Assembly (NCBI GenBank): GCA_025934955.1
Contig: JAICWE010000003.1
Location: 41,310-105,309 of the forward strand
Direction of reading: 5' to 3'
Origin: Gemmatimonadales bacterium
GTDB lineage: Bacteria > Gemmatimonadota > Gemmatimonadetes > Gemmatimonadales > GWC2-71-9
DNA: 64,000 nt
A program made the position numbers and the translations under genes. Positions 17,993 through 29,400 of this stretch are shown here, piece after piece (positions within the stretch are counted from its first letter, which is position 1; every line of letters begins with the position of its first letter). A model generated the notes under the pieces. The model saw only the letters and a list, made by a program, of their open reading frames with translations. It ran no database searches and was not told the origin of the DNA.

Positions 17993-19621
17993 TTACTTCA
18001 AGCGGGGCTTGGTGCTGCGCGGAGCCTGCGTACACTCGGGCCAGGTGGTCGGCGGTGCCCGGCGGTTTCCGCCGGAGCCCGCCGGCCGGGCCTCGGCCTC
18101 CGCGGCAGCGGCGACGAGGTCCACCCGCTCCCGGGTGATCAGGGTGGAATCCTCCGACGCGAGGTACGCCAGCATCGCGGTCAGCGTCGCGTTCGACTTG
18201 AGGTCGTCGAAGACGATCTTGTCGTACGTGTCCCGGTTGGTGTGCCAGGTGTAATTGGAATAATCCCACGACAGCGCGCCCAGGCCGAACGCCGGAAGGC
18301 CGTGGCAGGCGAACGACGCGTCATCGCTCCCGCCGCCGGACGGGAAGCCGGTCCCGCCGAAGTCGATCTGCTGCTTGAGCTCCAGCGGAAGCTGGTCGAG
18401 CCAGCGGGAGATGTGCCGCGCGGCGTCGGGCAGGCCCGCGGCGCTCATCCGGACGATGCGCCCGGTGCCGTTGTCCTGGTTGAACAGCGCCTGCAGCCCG
18501 TTCAGCACCTCGGGATGGTCCTCGGTGAAGGCGCGGGAGCCCACCAGCCCGTTCTCCTCCGAGGACCAGTGGCCCACCAGAATGGTCCGCTTCGGATGCG
18601 GGTACACCCGCTTGAGGATCCGCATCGCCTCCAGCATCGTGAGCGTGCCGGTGCCATTGTCGGTGGCGCCGGACGAGCCATCCCATGAGTCGAAATGGGC
18701 CGAGAGCATGACGTACTCGTCCGGCTTCCCGGTCCCGGGGATCCGCGCGATGGTGTTGAACACCGGCTGCTCGCCCATCAGCTCGGCGTCGAGGTTGAGC
18801 CGGAGCTTCGGATGCTGGTTCCGCTCGGTGAGCCGGTAGACCAGCCCGTAGTCCTCGCAGCTCAGCGCGATCGCCGGCGCCGTTCTGTCATAGCTGTCGA
18901 ACACCTCGATCGTCCCCCACCCGTCCTTCGGGCGCGAGGTGACGATGCCCGCGACGCCGCCCTGCTCCAGCCGTAGCCCGAGCTCACCGGTGCCTAACGC
19001 CAGGCTGTAGCCAGTGCCGCGCACGTCCTTCCCGCCCCACTCCTGCCGGAGCGCTGCGCGCACGCTATCCATGCGCGCCTTCGATTCCGGTGTCGCGTTC
19101 TTCTCCCAGTCCTCCACCGGCCGGCAGGTCGGCTGGGGCGCGGCGACCAGGACCAGCTTGCCCCTGGCGCTCGGCAGCCAGCGCACGAACTCGCTGCTGT
19201 CGGCGAAGTGCGGGAGGATCACGGTTGCCGCCGTGAGGTCCTTCCGGCGGGTGCCCGGGCTGAAGCCGAGCATCGTGCCCTCGAGCGTGCGCACCCGCGG
19301 CTCGATGAGGTCGATGTGGGAGTAGCCGCGCCGCCACCCGCGCCAGGTGCCGTACTGCTCGTTCTTCGCATCGATGCCCCATGAGCGGTAGGTCCGCAGC
19401 AGCCAGTCATTGCCGTGCTTCTGCTCGGCGGTGCCGGTGAGCCGCGGGCCGATGGAGTCGAACAGTGCCTGTGCCAGCTCCGGCGTGTGGGAGCTGTCCA
19501 TGCCGAGCGCCCAGATGCGGCGGATGATCGAATCGGGCGATTGGAACGTCTGCGCGGCGAGCCGGCACGGCGCGGTGGCGACCACCGCGCCGGCGGCCAG
19601 CAGGACGAGCGAGCGTCGCAT
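17993..19621 (-). CDS. Secreted M28 family zinc aminopeptidase/carboxypeptidase
   Basis: A 542-residue exported peptidase. The signal peptide 'MRRSLVLLAAGAVVATAPCRLAA' is followed by Gln. The zinc-site motifs of M28 are intact: 'SAHFDSWDGSSGATDNGTG' (His, Asp), 'GHWSSEENG' (Glu-Glu: base and ligand), 'NQDNGTG' (Asp) and 'WHTNRDTYD' (His). A protease-associated-like insert lies between about 120 and 290 ('VILPHFADSSEF', 'GIVTSRPKDG'). The length and layout match carboxypeptidase-Q-like M28B enzymes. It probably scavenges peptides in the periplasm or outside the cell. A remnant of a dienelactone hydrolase precedes it. Confidence 0.87.
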   Translation of the reverse strand: MRRSLVLLAAGAVVATAPCRLAAQTFQSPDSIIRRIWALGMDSSHTPELAQALFDSIGPRLTGTAEQKHGNDWLLRTYRSWGIDAKNEQYGTWRGWRRGYSHIDLIEPRVRTLEGTMLGFSPGTRRKDLTAATVILPHFADSSEFVRWLPSARGKLVLVAAPQPTCRPVEDWEKNATPESKARMDSVRAALRQEWGGKDVRGTGYSLALGTGELGLRLEQGGVAGIVTSRPKDGWGTIEVFDSYDRTAPAIALSCEDYGLVYRLTERNQHPKLRLNLDAELMGEQPVFNTIARIPGTGKPDEYVMLSAHFDSWDGSSGATDNGTGTLTMLEAMRILKRVYPHPKRTILVGHWSSEENGLVGSRAFTEDHPEVLNGLQALFNQDNGTGRIVRMSAAGLPDAARHISRWLDQLPLELKQQIDFGGTGFPSGGGSDDASFACHGLPAFGLGALSWDYSNYTWHTNRDTYDKIVFDDLKSNATLTAMLAYLASEDSTLITRERVDLVAAAAEAEARPAGSGGNRRAPPTTWPECTQAPRSTKPRLK

Positions 19622-19652
19622 GCCGAGTCCGGGTTGAAGGGAGAGAGCTGGC

Positions 19653-19800
19653 CTACTTCATATGCTTCTTGTAGAACGCGATCGTCCGCGTCCACGCGTC
19701 TTCCGCATCCTTCGCGTTGTATGACTGGCCCGACGGATCGGCAACGGCGTGGCGCGCGGCCGCGCCATCGGCCGCGAAGGGAAAGTAAACCGGACCGGGC
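19653..19800 (-). pseudogene. C-terminal remnant of a dienelactone hydrolase
   Basis: About 49 codons on the minus strand read 'ARHAVADPSGQSYNAKDA' and then 'TRTIAFYKKHMK' before a TAG at 19653. This matches the C-terminal end of dienelactone-hydrolase family proteins, where HAFANP-type motifs carry the catalytic His and an 'AW.RT..FF.KHL' helix closes the chain. The preceding part of an alpha/beta hydrolase (nucleophile and Asp) is absent and no start codon or ribosome site is visible. It is read as a truncated leftover. A small independent gene is less likely. Confidence 0.55.
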
Positions 19801-19822
19801 GGGTCGGCTCATGGGTCGGCCG

Positions 19823-20725
19823 CTAGCGCTGGAGCCGCGCCTCCCACTCGTCGAGCGAGCGCGGCCAGTCCTCCTTCAGGAGCCGCGACATGGCGCGGTC
19901 GGCGAGCACTCGGCCGCCCGTCTGACAGGTAGCACAGTAATTCACCTCATTATCGGCATAGCGGATCCGCTGCACCGGCGAGCCGCAGGCGGGACACGGC
20001 TCCCGGAAACGGCCGTGCACCGCCATGCCGTCGCGGAACGCCGTCACCTTCTCCGGAAATGCGTCGCCCGCCTCGGCGCGAAGCCGCTCGGTCCAGCCGA
20101 TGAGAGTCGCACGCGTCGCGTCGTAGAGCCGCGCGACCGCAGCGTCGTCCAGGTTCGTCGTCAACTGGAGCGGCGACAGCCGCGCCGCATGGAGGATCTC
20201 GTCGGAGTAGGCATTGCCGATGCCGGACAGGATCGTCGGGTCGGTGAGCGCGCGCTTGAGGGTATGCCGCTCGCGAGTGAGCGCAGCGCGGAACGCATCG
20301 GGCGACGCATCGAGCGGCTCGAGGCCGCCCCGCTCGTGCCCGGCCACCAGTGCGCCGGTGCCGCGCACCAGCCAGAGTCCGGCGCGGTGCTGCTTCCCTT
20401 CCTCGGTGAAGAGGAGCGTGCCGGCAGGGAAATCGAACGCGGCGAGCCCGCGCCCTTTGGGCACTGCCGCGCCGGCGGCGCGCCAGCGGAGGCGGCCGGC
20501 GATCATCAGGTGGATCACGACGAAGCGCTTTCCCTCGAGCGCGAACACGATCCGCTTGCCCAGGCGGCGGATGGCGGTGACGCTACGGCCCTCGACATCG
20601 GCTACCGCCGGGTCCACGGACCGGAGCACGAACGGGCTGGCGATCCGGATGCGCTCCAGGCGGGCGCCGAGGACGCGGCGCTCGAGAGATTCGACATAGA
20701 GCGTGATGTCGGGCAGCTCGGGCAT
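19823..20725 (-). CDS. Fpg/Nei family DNA glycosylase
   Basis: A 300-residue base-excision glycosylase/AP lyase. 'MPELPDITLYVESL' places catalytic Pro2 and Glu3 directly after the start. The beta-hairpin Lys is in 'RRLGKRIVF', and the helix-two-turn-helix carries 'SGIGNAYSDEILHAARL'. The zinc finger has the pairs 'CPACG' and 'CATCQ'. Unlike MutM, the finger lacks the usual Arg-x-Thr stretch ('RYADNEVNYCATCQTGG' instead) and continues 35 residues past the last Cys. This belongs to a known divergent Fpg/Nei-like branch, so its preference for oxidised purines or pyrimidines is uncertain. The ATG at 20725 is certain because Pro2 must follow Met. Confidence 0.85.
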   Translation of the reverse strand: MPELPDITLYVESLERRVLGARLERIRIASPFVLRSVDPAVADVEGRSVTAIRRLGKRIVFALEGKRFVVIHLMIAGRLRWRAAGAAVPKGRGLAAFDFPAGTLLFTEEGKQHRAGLWLVRGTGALVAGHERGGLEPLDASPDAFRAALTRERHTLKRALTDPTILSGIGNAYSDEILHAARLSPLQLTTNLDDAAVARLYDATRATLIGWTERLRAEAGDAFPEKVTAFRDGMAVHGRFREPCPACGSPVQRIRYADNEVNYCATCQTGGRVLADRAMSRLLKEDWPRSLDEWEARLQR

Positions 20726-20853
20726 CGTCGCGGCCAAGCATAGCACCGCTTGCGCCCGCCGACAATTCGCTCCGCGCGGCCCTTCGAGTAGGTGCGGTTG
20801 GATCGCCGCCGGTGCCGCGCGCGGCGGCCGGATCACGCGGCGCCGGGAACGGA

Positions 20854-20879
20854 CGAGGGCCCGGTAACCCGGGCCCTCG
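20854..20879 (-). terminator. GC-rich hairpin after pilC
   Basis: A perfect 11-bp stem with loop TAAC (arms 20854-20864 and 20869-20879) lies 29 bases past the pilC stop. There is no T-run after it on the minus strand, so it is a terminator-like or 3'-stabilising hairpin. Confidence 0.6.
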
Positions 20880-20907
20880 CCTGACAGTCGCCACGCAGCG
20901 TCCTGCG

Positions 20908-22116
20908 CTACTGCACCGCGTTCATCATGTCGAAGATCGGCAGGTACATCGCCACCACCATGCCGCCGACGATCACGCCGAGCACCACGATCATCAGCGG
21001 CTCCATGAGCGAGAGCAGCGCGCTTACGGCGACGTCGACCTCTTCGTCGTAGAAATCCGCGATCTTGGTCAGCATCTCGTCGAGGCCGCCGGTCTGCTCG
21101 CCCACCGCGATCATCGAGATGACCATCGGCGGGAAGACCTTGGACTTCTCCAGCGGCGCCGCGATCGTCTCGCCGCCGGCGATGCTCTGCCGCGACTCCA
21201 TGATTGCGTCATGGATGACCCGGTTGCCGCTGGTCTTGGCGGTGATCTCGAGTCCATCGAGGATCGACACGCCGGAGCTGATCAGCGTGCCGAGCGTGCG
21301 GGTGAACCGGCTGACCGACGACTTGCGCAGCAGGTCGCCCAGGACCGGCGCGGCCAGCAGCAGCGTGTCGCCCTGCCGACGCCCCTGAGGTGACGCGTAC
21401 CAGCGCCGGACCGCGAACACCCCCGCCGCGATGACGCCGGCCAGCGCCCACCAGAAGTGGATCAGGATGTCCGACATGCCGATCACGATGCGCGTCGGCA
21501 GCGGCAGCTGGAGGTTGACCGACGCGAACATGGTCTGGAACGTCGGGATGACGAACACGAGCAGCACGGAGATGGCGACGACGGCCACGGAGATGATGAC
21601 GCCCGGATACACCATGGCGCCTTTCACCTTGCGCACCAGCGCGTCGTTCTTCTCCAGGAATGTCGCCAGCCGGAGCAGGATGGTGTCGAGAATACCGCCG
21701 GCCTCGCCGGCCGCGACCATGTTCACGTACAGGTCGCTGAACGCCCTGGGATGCTTGCTGAAGGCATCGGCCAGCGTGTTGCCGGCCTCGACGTCGTACA
21801 CCACCTGGCGGGTGACCTCGGCCAGCGTCTTGTTCTCGGTCTGCTGCGCCAGGATCGACAGCGACTGCACCAGCGGCAGGCCCGCGTTGATCATCGTCGC
21901 GAACTGCCGGGTGAAGATGACGGTGTCGCGCGTCTTGATGCGCGCGCCGCCCGGCATCTTGAACTTGATCTGCTTCGGTGCCTCCCGGACGTTCACCATG
22001 ATCATCCGGTTCTTGCGGAGGTAGGTGGTCACCTCCTCCTTCGATGCGACCTCCACCTGCCCCTTGGTGATCTGGCCGGTGGTGGCGTTGCGCGCGGTGT
22101 ACTCGAACATCGGCAT
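20908..22116 (-). CDS. pilC: Type IV pilus inner-membrane platform protein PilC
   Basis: A 402-residue T2SS/T4P F-family protein. 'MPMFEYTARNATTGQITKG' is the classic PilC opening. Two tandem T2SSF domains lie at about 70-190 and 270-395, each with 'FTRQFATMINAGLPL' or 'FTRTLGTLISSGV'-type helices and 'VAAGEAGGILD' / 'IAVGEQTGGLDEML' motifs. Three membrane helices sit near 175, 215 and 380. It anchors the PilB/PilT motors beneath the pilus. AGGAG lies 8-9 bases before the ATG. It is the last gene of pilB-pilT-pilC, and the hairpin at 20854-20879 follows. Confidence 0.95.
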   Translation of the reverse strand: MPMFEYTARNATTGQITKGQVEVASKEEVTTYLRKNRMIMVNVREAPKQIKFKMPGGARIKTRDTVIFTRQFATMINAGLPLVQSLSILAQQTENKTLAEVTRQVVYDVEAGNTLADAFSKHPRAFSDLYVNMVAAGEAGGILDTILLRLATFLEKNDALVRKVKGAMVYPGVIISVAVVAISVLLVFVIPTFQTMFASVNLQLPLPTRIVIGMSDILIHFWWALAGVIAAGVFAVRRWYASPQGRRQGDTLLLAAPVLGDLLRKSSVSRFTRTLGTLISSGVSILDGLEITAKTSGNRVIHDAIMESRQSIAGGETIAAPLEKSKVFPPMVISMIAVGEQTGGLDEMLTKIADFYDEEVDVAVSALLSLMEPLMIVVLGVIVGGMVVAMYLPIFDMMNAVQ

Positions 22117-22135
22117 GGCGGGTCTCCTGGCGGGC

Positions 22136-23265
22136 CTAACGGCGGGCCGCGGCGACGCGGCTCAGCTTCGAATCGTCGGACCCGATCGCCTGCTCCTCCA
22201 TCGGCTTCTCGCCGATCATGCGGAGGAACTCGTTCGGATCGGGCGACACCCGGAGGCACTCCTCCTGATTCACCTCGCGCGCCGTGTAGAGCTGGTAGAG
22301 CGCGTCGTTCATCGTCTGCATGCCGAACTTCTTGCCGGCCTGCATCGCGGAGTAGATCTGGTGCACCTTGTCGTCGCGGATCAGCGCGCGGATCGCCGGC
22401 GTCACCACCATCAGCTCCGCCGCGAGACAGCGGCCGCGGCCGCGCGACTTGGGCAGCAGCGTCTGCGTCATGACGCCCTCCAGCACGAAGGCGAGCTGCG
22501 CCCGCACCTGCGACTGCTGGTTGCTGGGGAAGACGTCGATGATGCGGTTGATCGATTCCGCCGCCGAGTTGGTGTGCAGCGTGGCGAGGGCAAGGTGTCC
22601 GGTTTCAGCGATGGTGAGCGCCGCGGAGATGGTGTCGAGGTCGCGCATCTCACCGACGAGGATCACGTCCGGATCCTCGCGCAGCGCGTACTTGAGCGCG
22701 CTCTTGAAGCTCTGCGTGTCGGTGCCCACCTCGCGCTGGTTGACGATGCAGCCCTGGTGGCGGTGGATGAACTCGATCGGATCTTCCACCGTGATGATGT
22801 GACCCTTCCGCTCCTTGTTGATCTTGTCGATGATCGCCGCGAGCGTCGTGCTCTTGCCCGAGCCGGTGGGCCCGGTGACCAGGATGAGTCCGCGCGGCTT
22901 CTCCGCCAGCTTGCTCACGATCGGCGGGAGTCCCAGATCCTGGAACGTTCGCACATTGAAGGGAATCATGCGGATTACCACGGCCACGCAGCCGCGCTGC
23001 TTGAAGACGTTGCCGCGGAAGCGCGCGAGGTTCTGAATACCGAAGCTGAAGTCGAGCTCGTCCTCGGTTTCGAACCGCTTCTTCTGATTCTCGGTCAGGA
23101 CCGAGTAGGCCAGCTGGAGCGTGTCCTTCGGCGTGAGCACGTCCGGCACGGAGCCGTTGGTGATCTCGCCGTCGATGCGGAGCTTGGGACGCTCGCCGGC
23201 GGTGATGTGGAGGTCCGACGCCTCCTTCTCGATCATCTCCTCCAGCAGCGCGCGCAGGTTCACGC

Positions 23266-23269
<4 letters not shown>
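22136..23269 (-). CDS. pilT: Twitching motility retraction ATPase PilT
   Basis: A 377-residue secretion ATPase that powers pilus retraction. Motifs include 'DLHITAGERP' at the N-terminus, Walker A 'GPTGSGKSTTLAAI', the Asp box 'HIITVEDPIEFIH', Walker B 'PDVILVGEMRDLDT', the His box 'TGHLALATLHTNSA', and 'AIRALIRDDKVHQIYSAM', a version of the AIRNLIRE retraction motif. All catalytic elements are present. The ATG overlaps the pilB stop by 4 bases (ATGA), showing translational coupling. The C-terminal 20 residues extend slightly beyond the usual end. Confidence 0.96.
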
Positions 23270-24978
<1,709 letters not shown>

Positions 24979-25055
24979 GGTCGAGTCAGCTCGTCTCGTG
25001 AGGGTGGGGCAGGATCAGGGGGACGCGCGGCAAGCCAGGATCGTGCCAGGGACGG

Positions 25056-25463
25056 TCACGGCGGCGAACGCCCAGCCCCCGTGCCGAACGCCACATGGGG
25101 GGCGAGCTCCTGCAGTAGCCGCGGTCCCACTCCGGACACGCGATCCAGCCCCTCCAGGGAGCCGAACGGCCCGCGGGCGAGGCGATCCGCCACGATCCGC
25201 CGCGCCAGGCCCGGCCCCACCCTGGGGAGCCGGGCCAGCTCCTCGGCGCCCGCCCGGTCGACGTTGACCCGCTCGCCGGGCCCGAGCGGCCGGGCGAGGC
25301 GCCGGGTGCTGTCGCGTTGCGCGGCAGGGTTGCCGGGCCGGATCCCGCCGAGCGGCGCGATGCCGCCGGGCGCCTCGCCGGGGCGGCCGGCGCACCAGCG
25401 CGCAAGGTGCCCCGCCAGGGCCAGCGCGAGCAGCGCCAGGATGGTCCGATGCTCGGAGCGCAC
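25056..25463 (-). CDS. ComEA-like helix-hairpin-helix DNA-binding protein
   Basis: A 135-residue protein with an N-terminal membrane anchor or signal ('ILALLALALAGHLARW'), a Pro/Gly-rich linker, and a C-terminal pair of helix-hairpin-helix motifs ('RVNVDRAGAEELARLPRVG', then 'LEGLDRVSGVGPRLLQEL'). 'VN.n.A...eL..LPgiG' is the ComEA signature. Such proteins bind incoming DNA in the periplasm during natural transformation. The only possible start in this frame is GTG 25463, four codons after a stop, and it lies inside a small inverted repeat. Its position before pilBTC suggests that pilus-driven DNA uptake is encoded here. Confidence 0.75.
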   Translation of the reverse strand: MRSEHRTILALLALALAGHLARWCAGRPGEAPGGIAPLGGIRPGNPAAQRDSTRRLARPLGPGERVNVDRAGAEELARLPRVGPGLARRIVADRLARGPFGSLEGLDRVSGVGPRLLQELAPHVAFGTGAGRSPP

Positions 25464-25519
25464 GCTCCGATGCTAACGCGGCGACGCATTCCGGGACAGG
25501 CGAATTTGCGCGCGCCGGG

Positions 25520-26452
25520 TCACTTCCCCGCCTCGCGCACCAGCGCCATCGCGACGTCGCCCACGACCTGGAGACTCGCCACGCTCACCTTGTCGATCGT
25601 GTCGTACGGCGTGTGCCACGACGGATAGTCGAAGTCCACCACGTCGATCGCGCGGATGCCGACCTTCTGCAGCTCCACGTGGTCGTCGATGAGCGTGTGC
25701 TTGGGGCTCGCGATGAAATGATCGCCGTGCCCGATGTCGCGCGCCGTGGTCCACACCAGCTCGACCACCTCCGGCGCACCGGTGAGCGAGTTTCCTTCCT
25801 CGTAGAACTGCTGGTCCCTGTCCGCCACCATGTCGAACAGCACGGCGTACAGCGGCTTGGGGCCCGGCACCTGGTGCTCGGCGTACCAGCGCGAGCCGAT
25901 CAGCACGTCGCGGCGGTCCCCGTTGAAGTCGGTGCCGTAGTCTTCCCCGTCGACGAAGAGCAGGTCCACCCCGACCGTGGGCCGCGTCTTCCGCAGCGCG
26001 TCGGCCACGCCGAGCAGCAGGGCCACGCCAGAGGCGCCGTCATTCGCGCCGGGCACCGGCTTGCTCGAGTCGGACTTGGTGGAGAGCGGTGAATCGGACA
26101 TCGGGCGGGTGTCCCAGTGCGCCAGGAACAGCAGCCGCTCGCTCGCCGCCGGATTGAAGCGCGCGATGAAATTGTGCAGCGGGAGCGAATCGCCCTTGGC
26201 CGTGACGTGGGTCCACTGCTGCACCACGAGCGTGTCAGAGCGGGCGCGCAGCAGACTGTCGAGCCACGCCGCCTCGCGTTCGTGCGGGGCCGTGCCGGGA
26301 ATCCGCGGTCCGAACGCGACCTGCGTCTCCAAGTAGCGGAAGGCGCTCGCCCCATCGAACTCGCGGGGCGGGCGCGGGTGCTCGCGGCAGGCGCCGAGCA
26401 GCAGCAGACCGAGCGGCGCCAGGCGAAATGCCGGCGCGAAGCGGCGTCTCAT
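25520..26452 (-). CDS. Glutaminyl-peptide cyclotransferase-like M28 lipoprotein
   Basis: A 310-residue lipoprotein (lipobox 'LLLLGAC', Cys22). The M28 fold carries glutaminyl-cyclase-type motifs: 'FLAHWDTRP', zinc Asp138 in 'PGANDGASGVA', Glu170-Asp171 in 'LFVDGEDYG' (general base and ligand), Asp207 in 'LFDMVAD', 'TLIDDHVELQKVGI' with the DDH signature, and zinc His280 in 'YPSWHTPYDT'. The DGED and IDDH motifs separate glutaminyl cyclases from ordinary M28 aminopeptidases. It would convert N-terminal Gln of exported proteins to pyroglutamate. Its ATG shares a base with the sprA stop (TGATG), so the two are translationally coupled. An aminopeptidase role remains possible. Confidence 0.78.
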   Translation of the reverse strand: MRRRFAPAFRLAPLGLLLLGACREHPRPPREFDGASAFRYLETQVAFGPRIPGTAPHEREAAWLDSLLRARSDTLVVQQWTHVTAKGDSLPLHNFIARFNPAASERLLFLAHWDTRPMSDSPLSTKSDSSKPVPGANDGASGVALLLGVADALRKTRPTVGVDLLFVDGEDYGTDFNGDRRDVLIGSRWYAEHQVPGPKPLYAVLFDMVADRDQQFYEEGNSLTGAPEVVELVWTTARDIGHGDHFIASPKHTLIDDHVELQKVGIRAIDVVDFDYPSWHTPYDTIDKVSVASLQVVGDVAMALVREAGK

Positions 26453-29400
26453 CAGCGGTAGTCTCCGGCGAAGAGCGAGAGCTGGAACTCGGCCAGGATC
26501 GAGATCTGCGACGTGCGCCGGCTGAGCTGGCGCGCATCGTTCAGCGTATAGCCGATCTGGAGTCCGCCGGTGAGACTCTTGGCGATGTCGGTGTCGAGAC
26601 CGCCGCGCAGCTCGCGGCGGTACACGTCCGAGATTACCAGGCAATCGGTCTGACCCACCCGCTGGAGACAGCTGCGCGCCACCGAGGTGATCGCCGTGAG
26701 CGACGAGCGGATCAGGCGCCGCGAGCGGCCGAACGCCTCGGGAGCCCGGAAGGCATAATTGAACTGGCCCTGGAAATCCTTCTGGTCGAGCAGCGTGGTG
26801 TTGCCGTTGGTGAGCGTATGCTGGGTCAGCGTCGAGTAGGTGCCCGCGAGCGCCACTCCGTTCCGCAGCGTAAGCTGCGCGTTGGGAGAGACGGTGGCGG
26901 AGCGGGTCTCGTTGAGCACGGTGGTGCCGCCCGGCGTCGGCTGGAGCGACGTGCTCGTCCGGACCCGCAGCGCGCTGCCGAGTGTCACCAGGGTGAGCGG
27001 CCCTCGGCGGAACGGCACCGACCACCGGAGCGTTCCGGAGGGCCATTCGACTTGCCGCTGCGTGGTCGGCAACAGCGACTGGCCGACGATCTGGTAGCCG
27101 TCGTTCCGGGTCAGCCCGTAGCTCACCGACATGCTGAGGCCGAGCGGGAATTCCGCGCCGGATGCGACCGTCATCTGCCGGGTGTCGTTCACGCCGCGCG
27201 CGCGCTCGCCGTCGTGGCTCAGGAAATCGTCGAGTCCCCCGTTGGCCAGCATGAAGCCGAGGCTCGGGTCGAACGCCGCCAGATCGTACACCGACGAGAG
27301 CGTGTGGCGGTTGCGGACGTCCACCGGCCGCATGCGCCGGATCAGCTTGCCGATGCCGCTGCTGTCGCCCAGGAGCTGCCGCAGGCCGCGGGCGAAGTCC
27401 ACCGATGCGCCGACCTCGGTCGCCCGCTGGTTGTTCAGCGTCTGCGGCAGCAGGAACGGCCCGGTGCTGTCCAGCCCGGCCCTGACCGGGTCACGGCTGT
27501 TGAGCGTACGGGAGAGGACGAAGTTGCTGGTGCGGACGTACCGCGGACGCAGCCAGCTCGAGATCTTCGGCGCGAGCGTCACCGAGGAGTTGAGCGAGCG
27601 GTCGCGCTCGACGCCCACCGGCAGGCCCAGAAAGAACTGTCGCTCCTGATAGGCGAGCCGGCCCACCGAGCTGGAATCGGAGTAGACGCGGAGATCCCGG
27701 GTGCTGACCAGGTCGGTGCTGAGCGTCAGCATGCCGAGCGGCTGCCAGGTGAGCCCGCCACTGTTCCGCCACAGGTGCTGCAGCGACAGGCTCGGGGCGA
27801 GCAGCGCATCGCTCGCGAGGCCGATCGGCAGCGTGAACGCGGTGACTGCCGATTGGTCGCTCGAGACCGTGCTCGACAGCCGCACGTTGCTCGGCACCAG
27901 ACTCACGCCGGCGGAGCGGAGTGCCTTGCCGCCTTCGCTCTCGCGCAGCCAGCGCGGGAGCGCGCCGACGATCCCGCCGAACGGCAGCCGGAATCCGTGC
28001 CGGTTCATCACCAAGGTGTACGCGCCGGCGAAGTTGTAGTTGGTGTTCCGCGCGTCCTGCAGCTCGGCGACCGAGCGGCCGTGGGTATAGCTGCCGATGA
28101 AGGAGAACGGATCGAGGAAGCCGCGGGCGAGCCACGACTTGCCCTGCACCTGGCGGCGGATCAGGCCGCTGTACGTCGTGCTCCATCCGTTCGGGCGGCG
28201 CAAGCCGTCGAGCTGATCGCCGGCGATGTCGGTACCGGTGAGGAGCTGCGGATCGACCGAGCTGCGCGCGATGCTCACCGTGACCGGGGCGGCGAGCCCG
28301 AAGCTCCGCGGCAGGAAGCGGTCGAGCCGCCAGGTGGAGCTCGCGGAGAAGGCGTTGGTCGTGCGGTAGGTCGGGCTCTGGCTGAGCTGCCGGAACTGCC
28401 CGTCCTGCCGGGTGAACGAGACGGCGAGGTCGGCGACATCCGAGGCGCTGACGCGGGTATCGAGCGCGATCGCGCTGCCGCCCTGCGACACCGGCGAGTC
28501 GAGCCGGATGTCGTCCACCCACAGCTCCGCGTCGGCGACCGCGGTCGCCTGAGCGACCCGGAAGATGCCGGCGCTCACCTCCTGCGCCGCGGCGAGGTTG
28601 GGCGGATTGACGGCGGGATCGCGCACCTGCACCACGTACCCGCCCTGACACGCGACGTACGCCAGTGAGTCGGTGCCGGGGCAATCCACCGACCCCGACG
28701 GCGGCTGGCCCGAGAGCCAGCGGCTTTCGATCTGCGCGCGGAGCGCGCGCCAGACATCGAGGTCCACCACCATCTCCGGCAGCCAGTCCGATGCCTTGGC
28801 CGGCGCGCGATACAGGTAGAAATTCTCCGCGTCGCTCCCGATCTTCACGTAGGCCTGGAAATCACCCTCGTCCCAGCCGGTACCGCGGCCGCGGGTCCAC
28901 ACGCGCAGCTCCCGATAGTTCAGCAGACTCTGCGGTCCCGAGGGGAACCGCAGGTACGCCTCCGCGTGCTCGCCGAGCCGGAGGTCGGAGGCGATGATGC
29001 GCAGCGACTTTTCGTTGATCTGGGTCGCGATCTGCTGCTGGATCTGATCCTTGCGCGCGAGCGCGTCCACCACGCCCGGTGGCGAAGTGTAGCCGAGGTC
29101 GGACTTGTTCTCGGTGCTGATCACGGAGACGACGACTTCTCCGTGCGCCTCGGAGGTCTGGCCGAAAATACCGATGACCGGGCGGTCCGCGCGGCGGGCC
29201 CATGGCGCGCCCACGAAGCGCATGCGCGCCAGGCCGAAGCGTCCGACGACGTCGCTGCCGGCGCTGGGCGGCGCCACGACGGTGAGCCGGAGCTGCTGAA
29301 CGAGCCGGAGGTTGGGGCTGCCGATCGTCGCATCGGGTGAGCGGATCGGCACCCGGTAGAGGCGCCAGCCGCCGCCCAGGGAATCGAGCCCGCCGTTGCG

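Noticed and set aside
25454..25469. Inverted repeat at the ComEA start as terminator or operator
   Set aside because: Only a 6-bp stem overlapping the start codon; expected by chance at this GC content.
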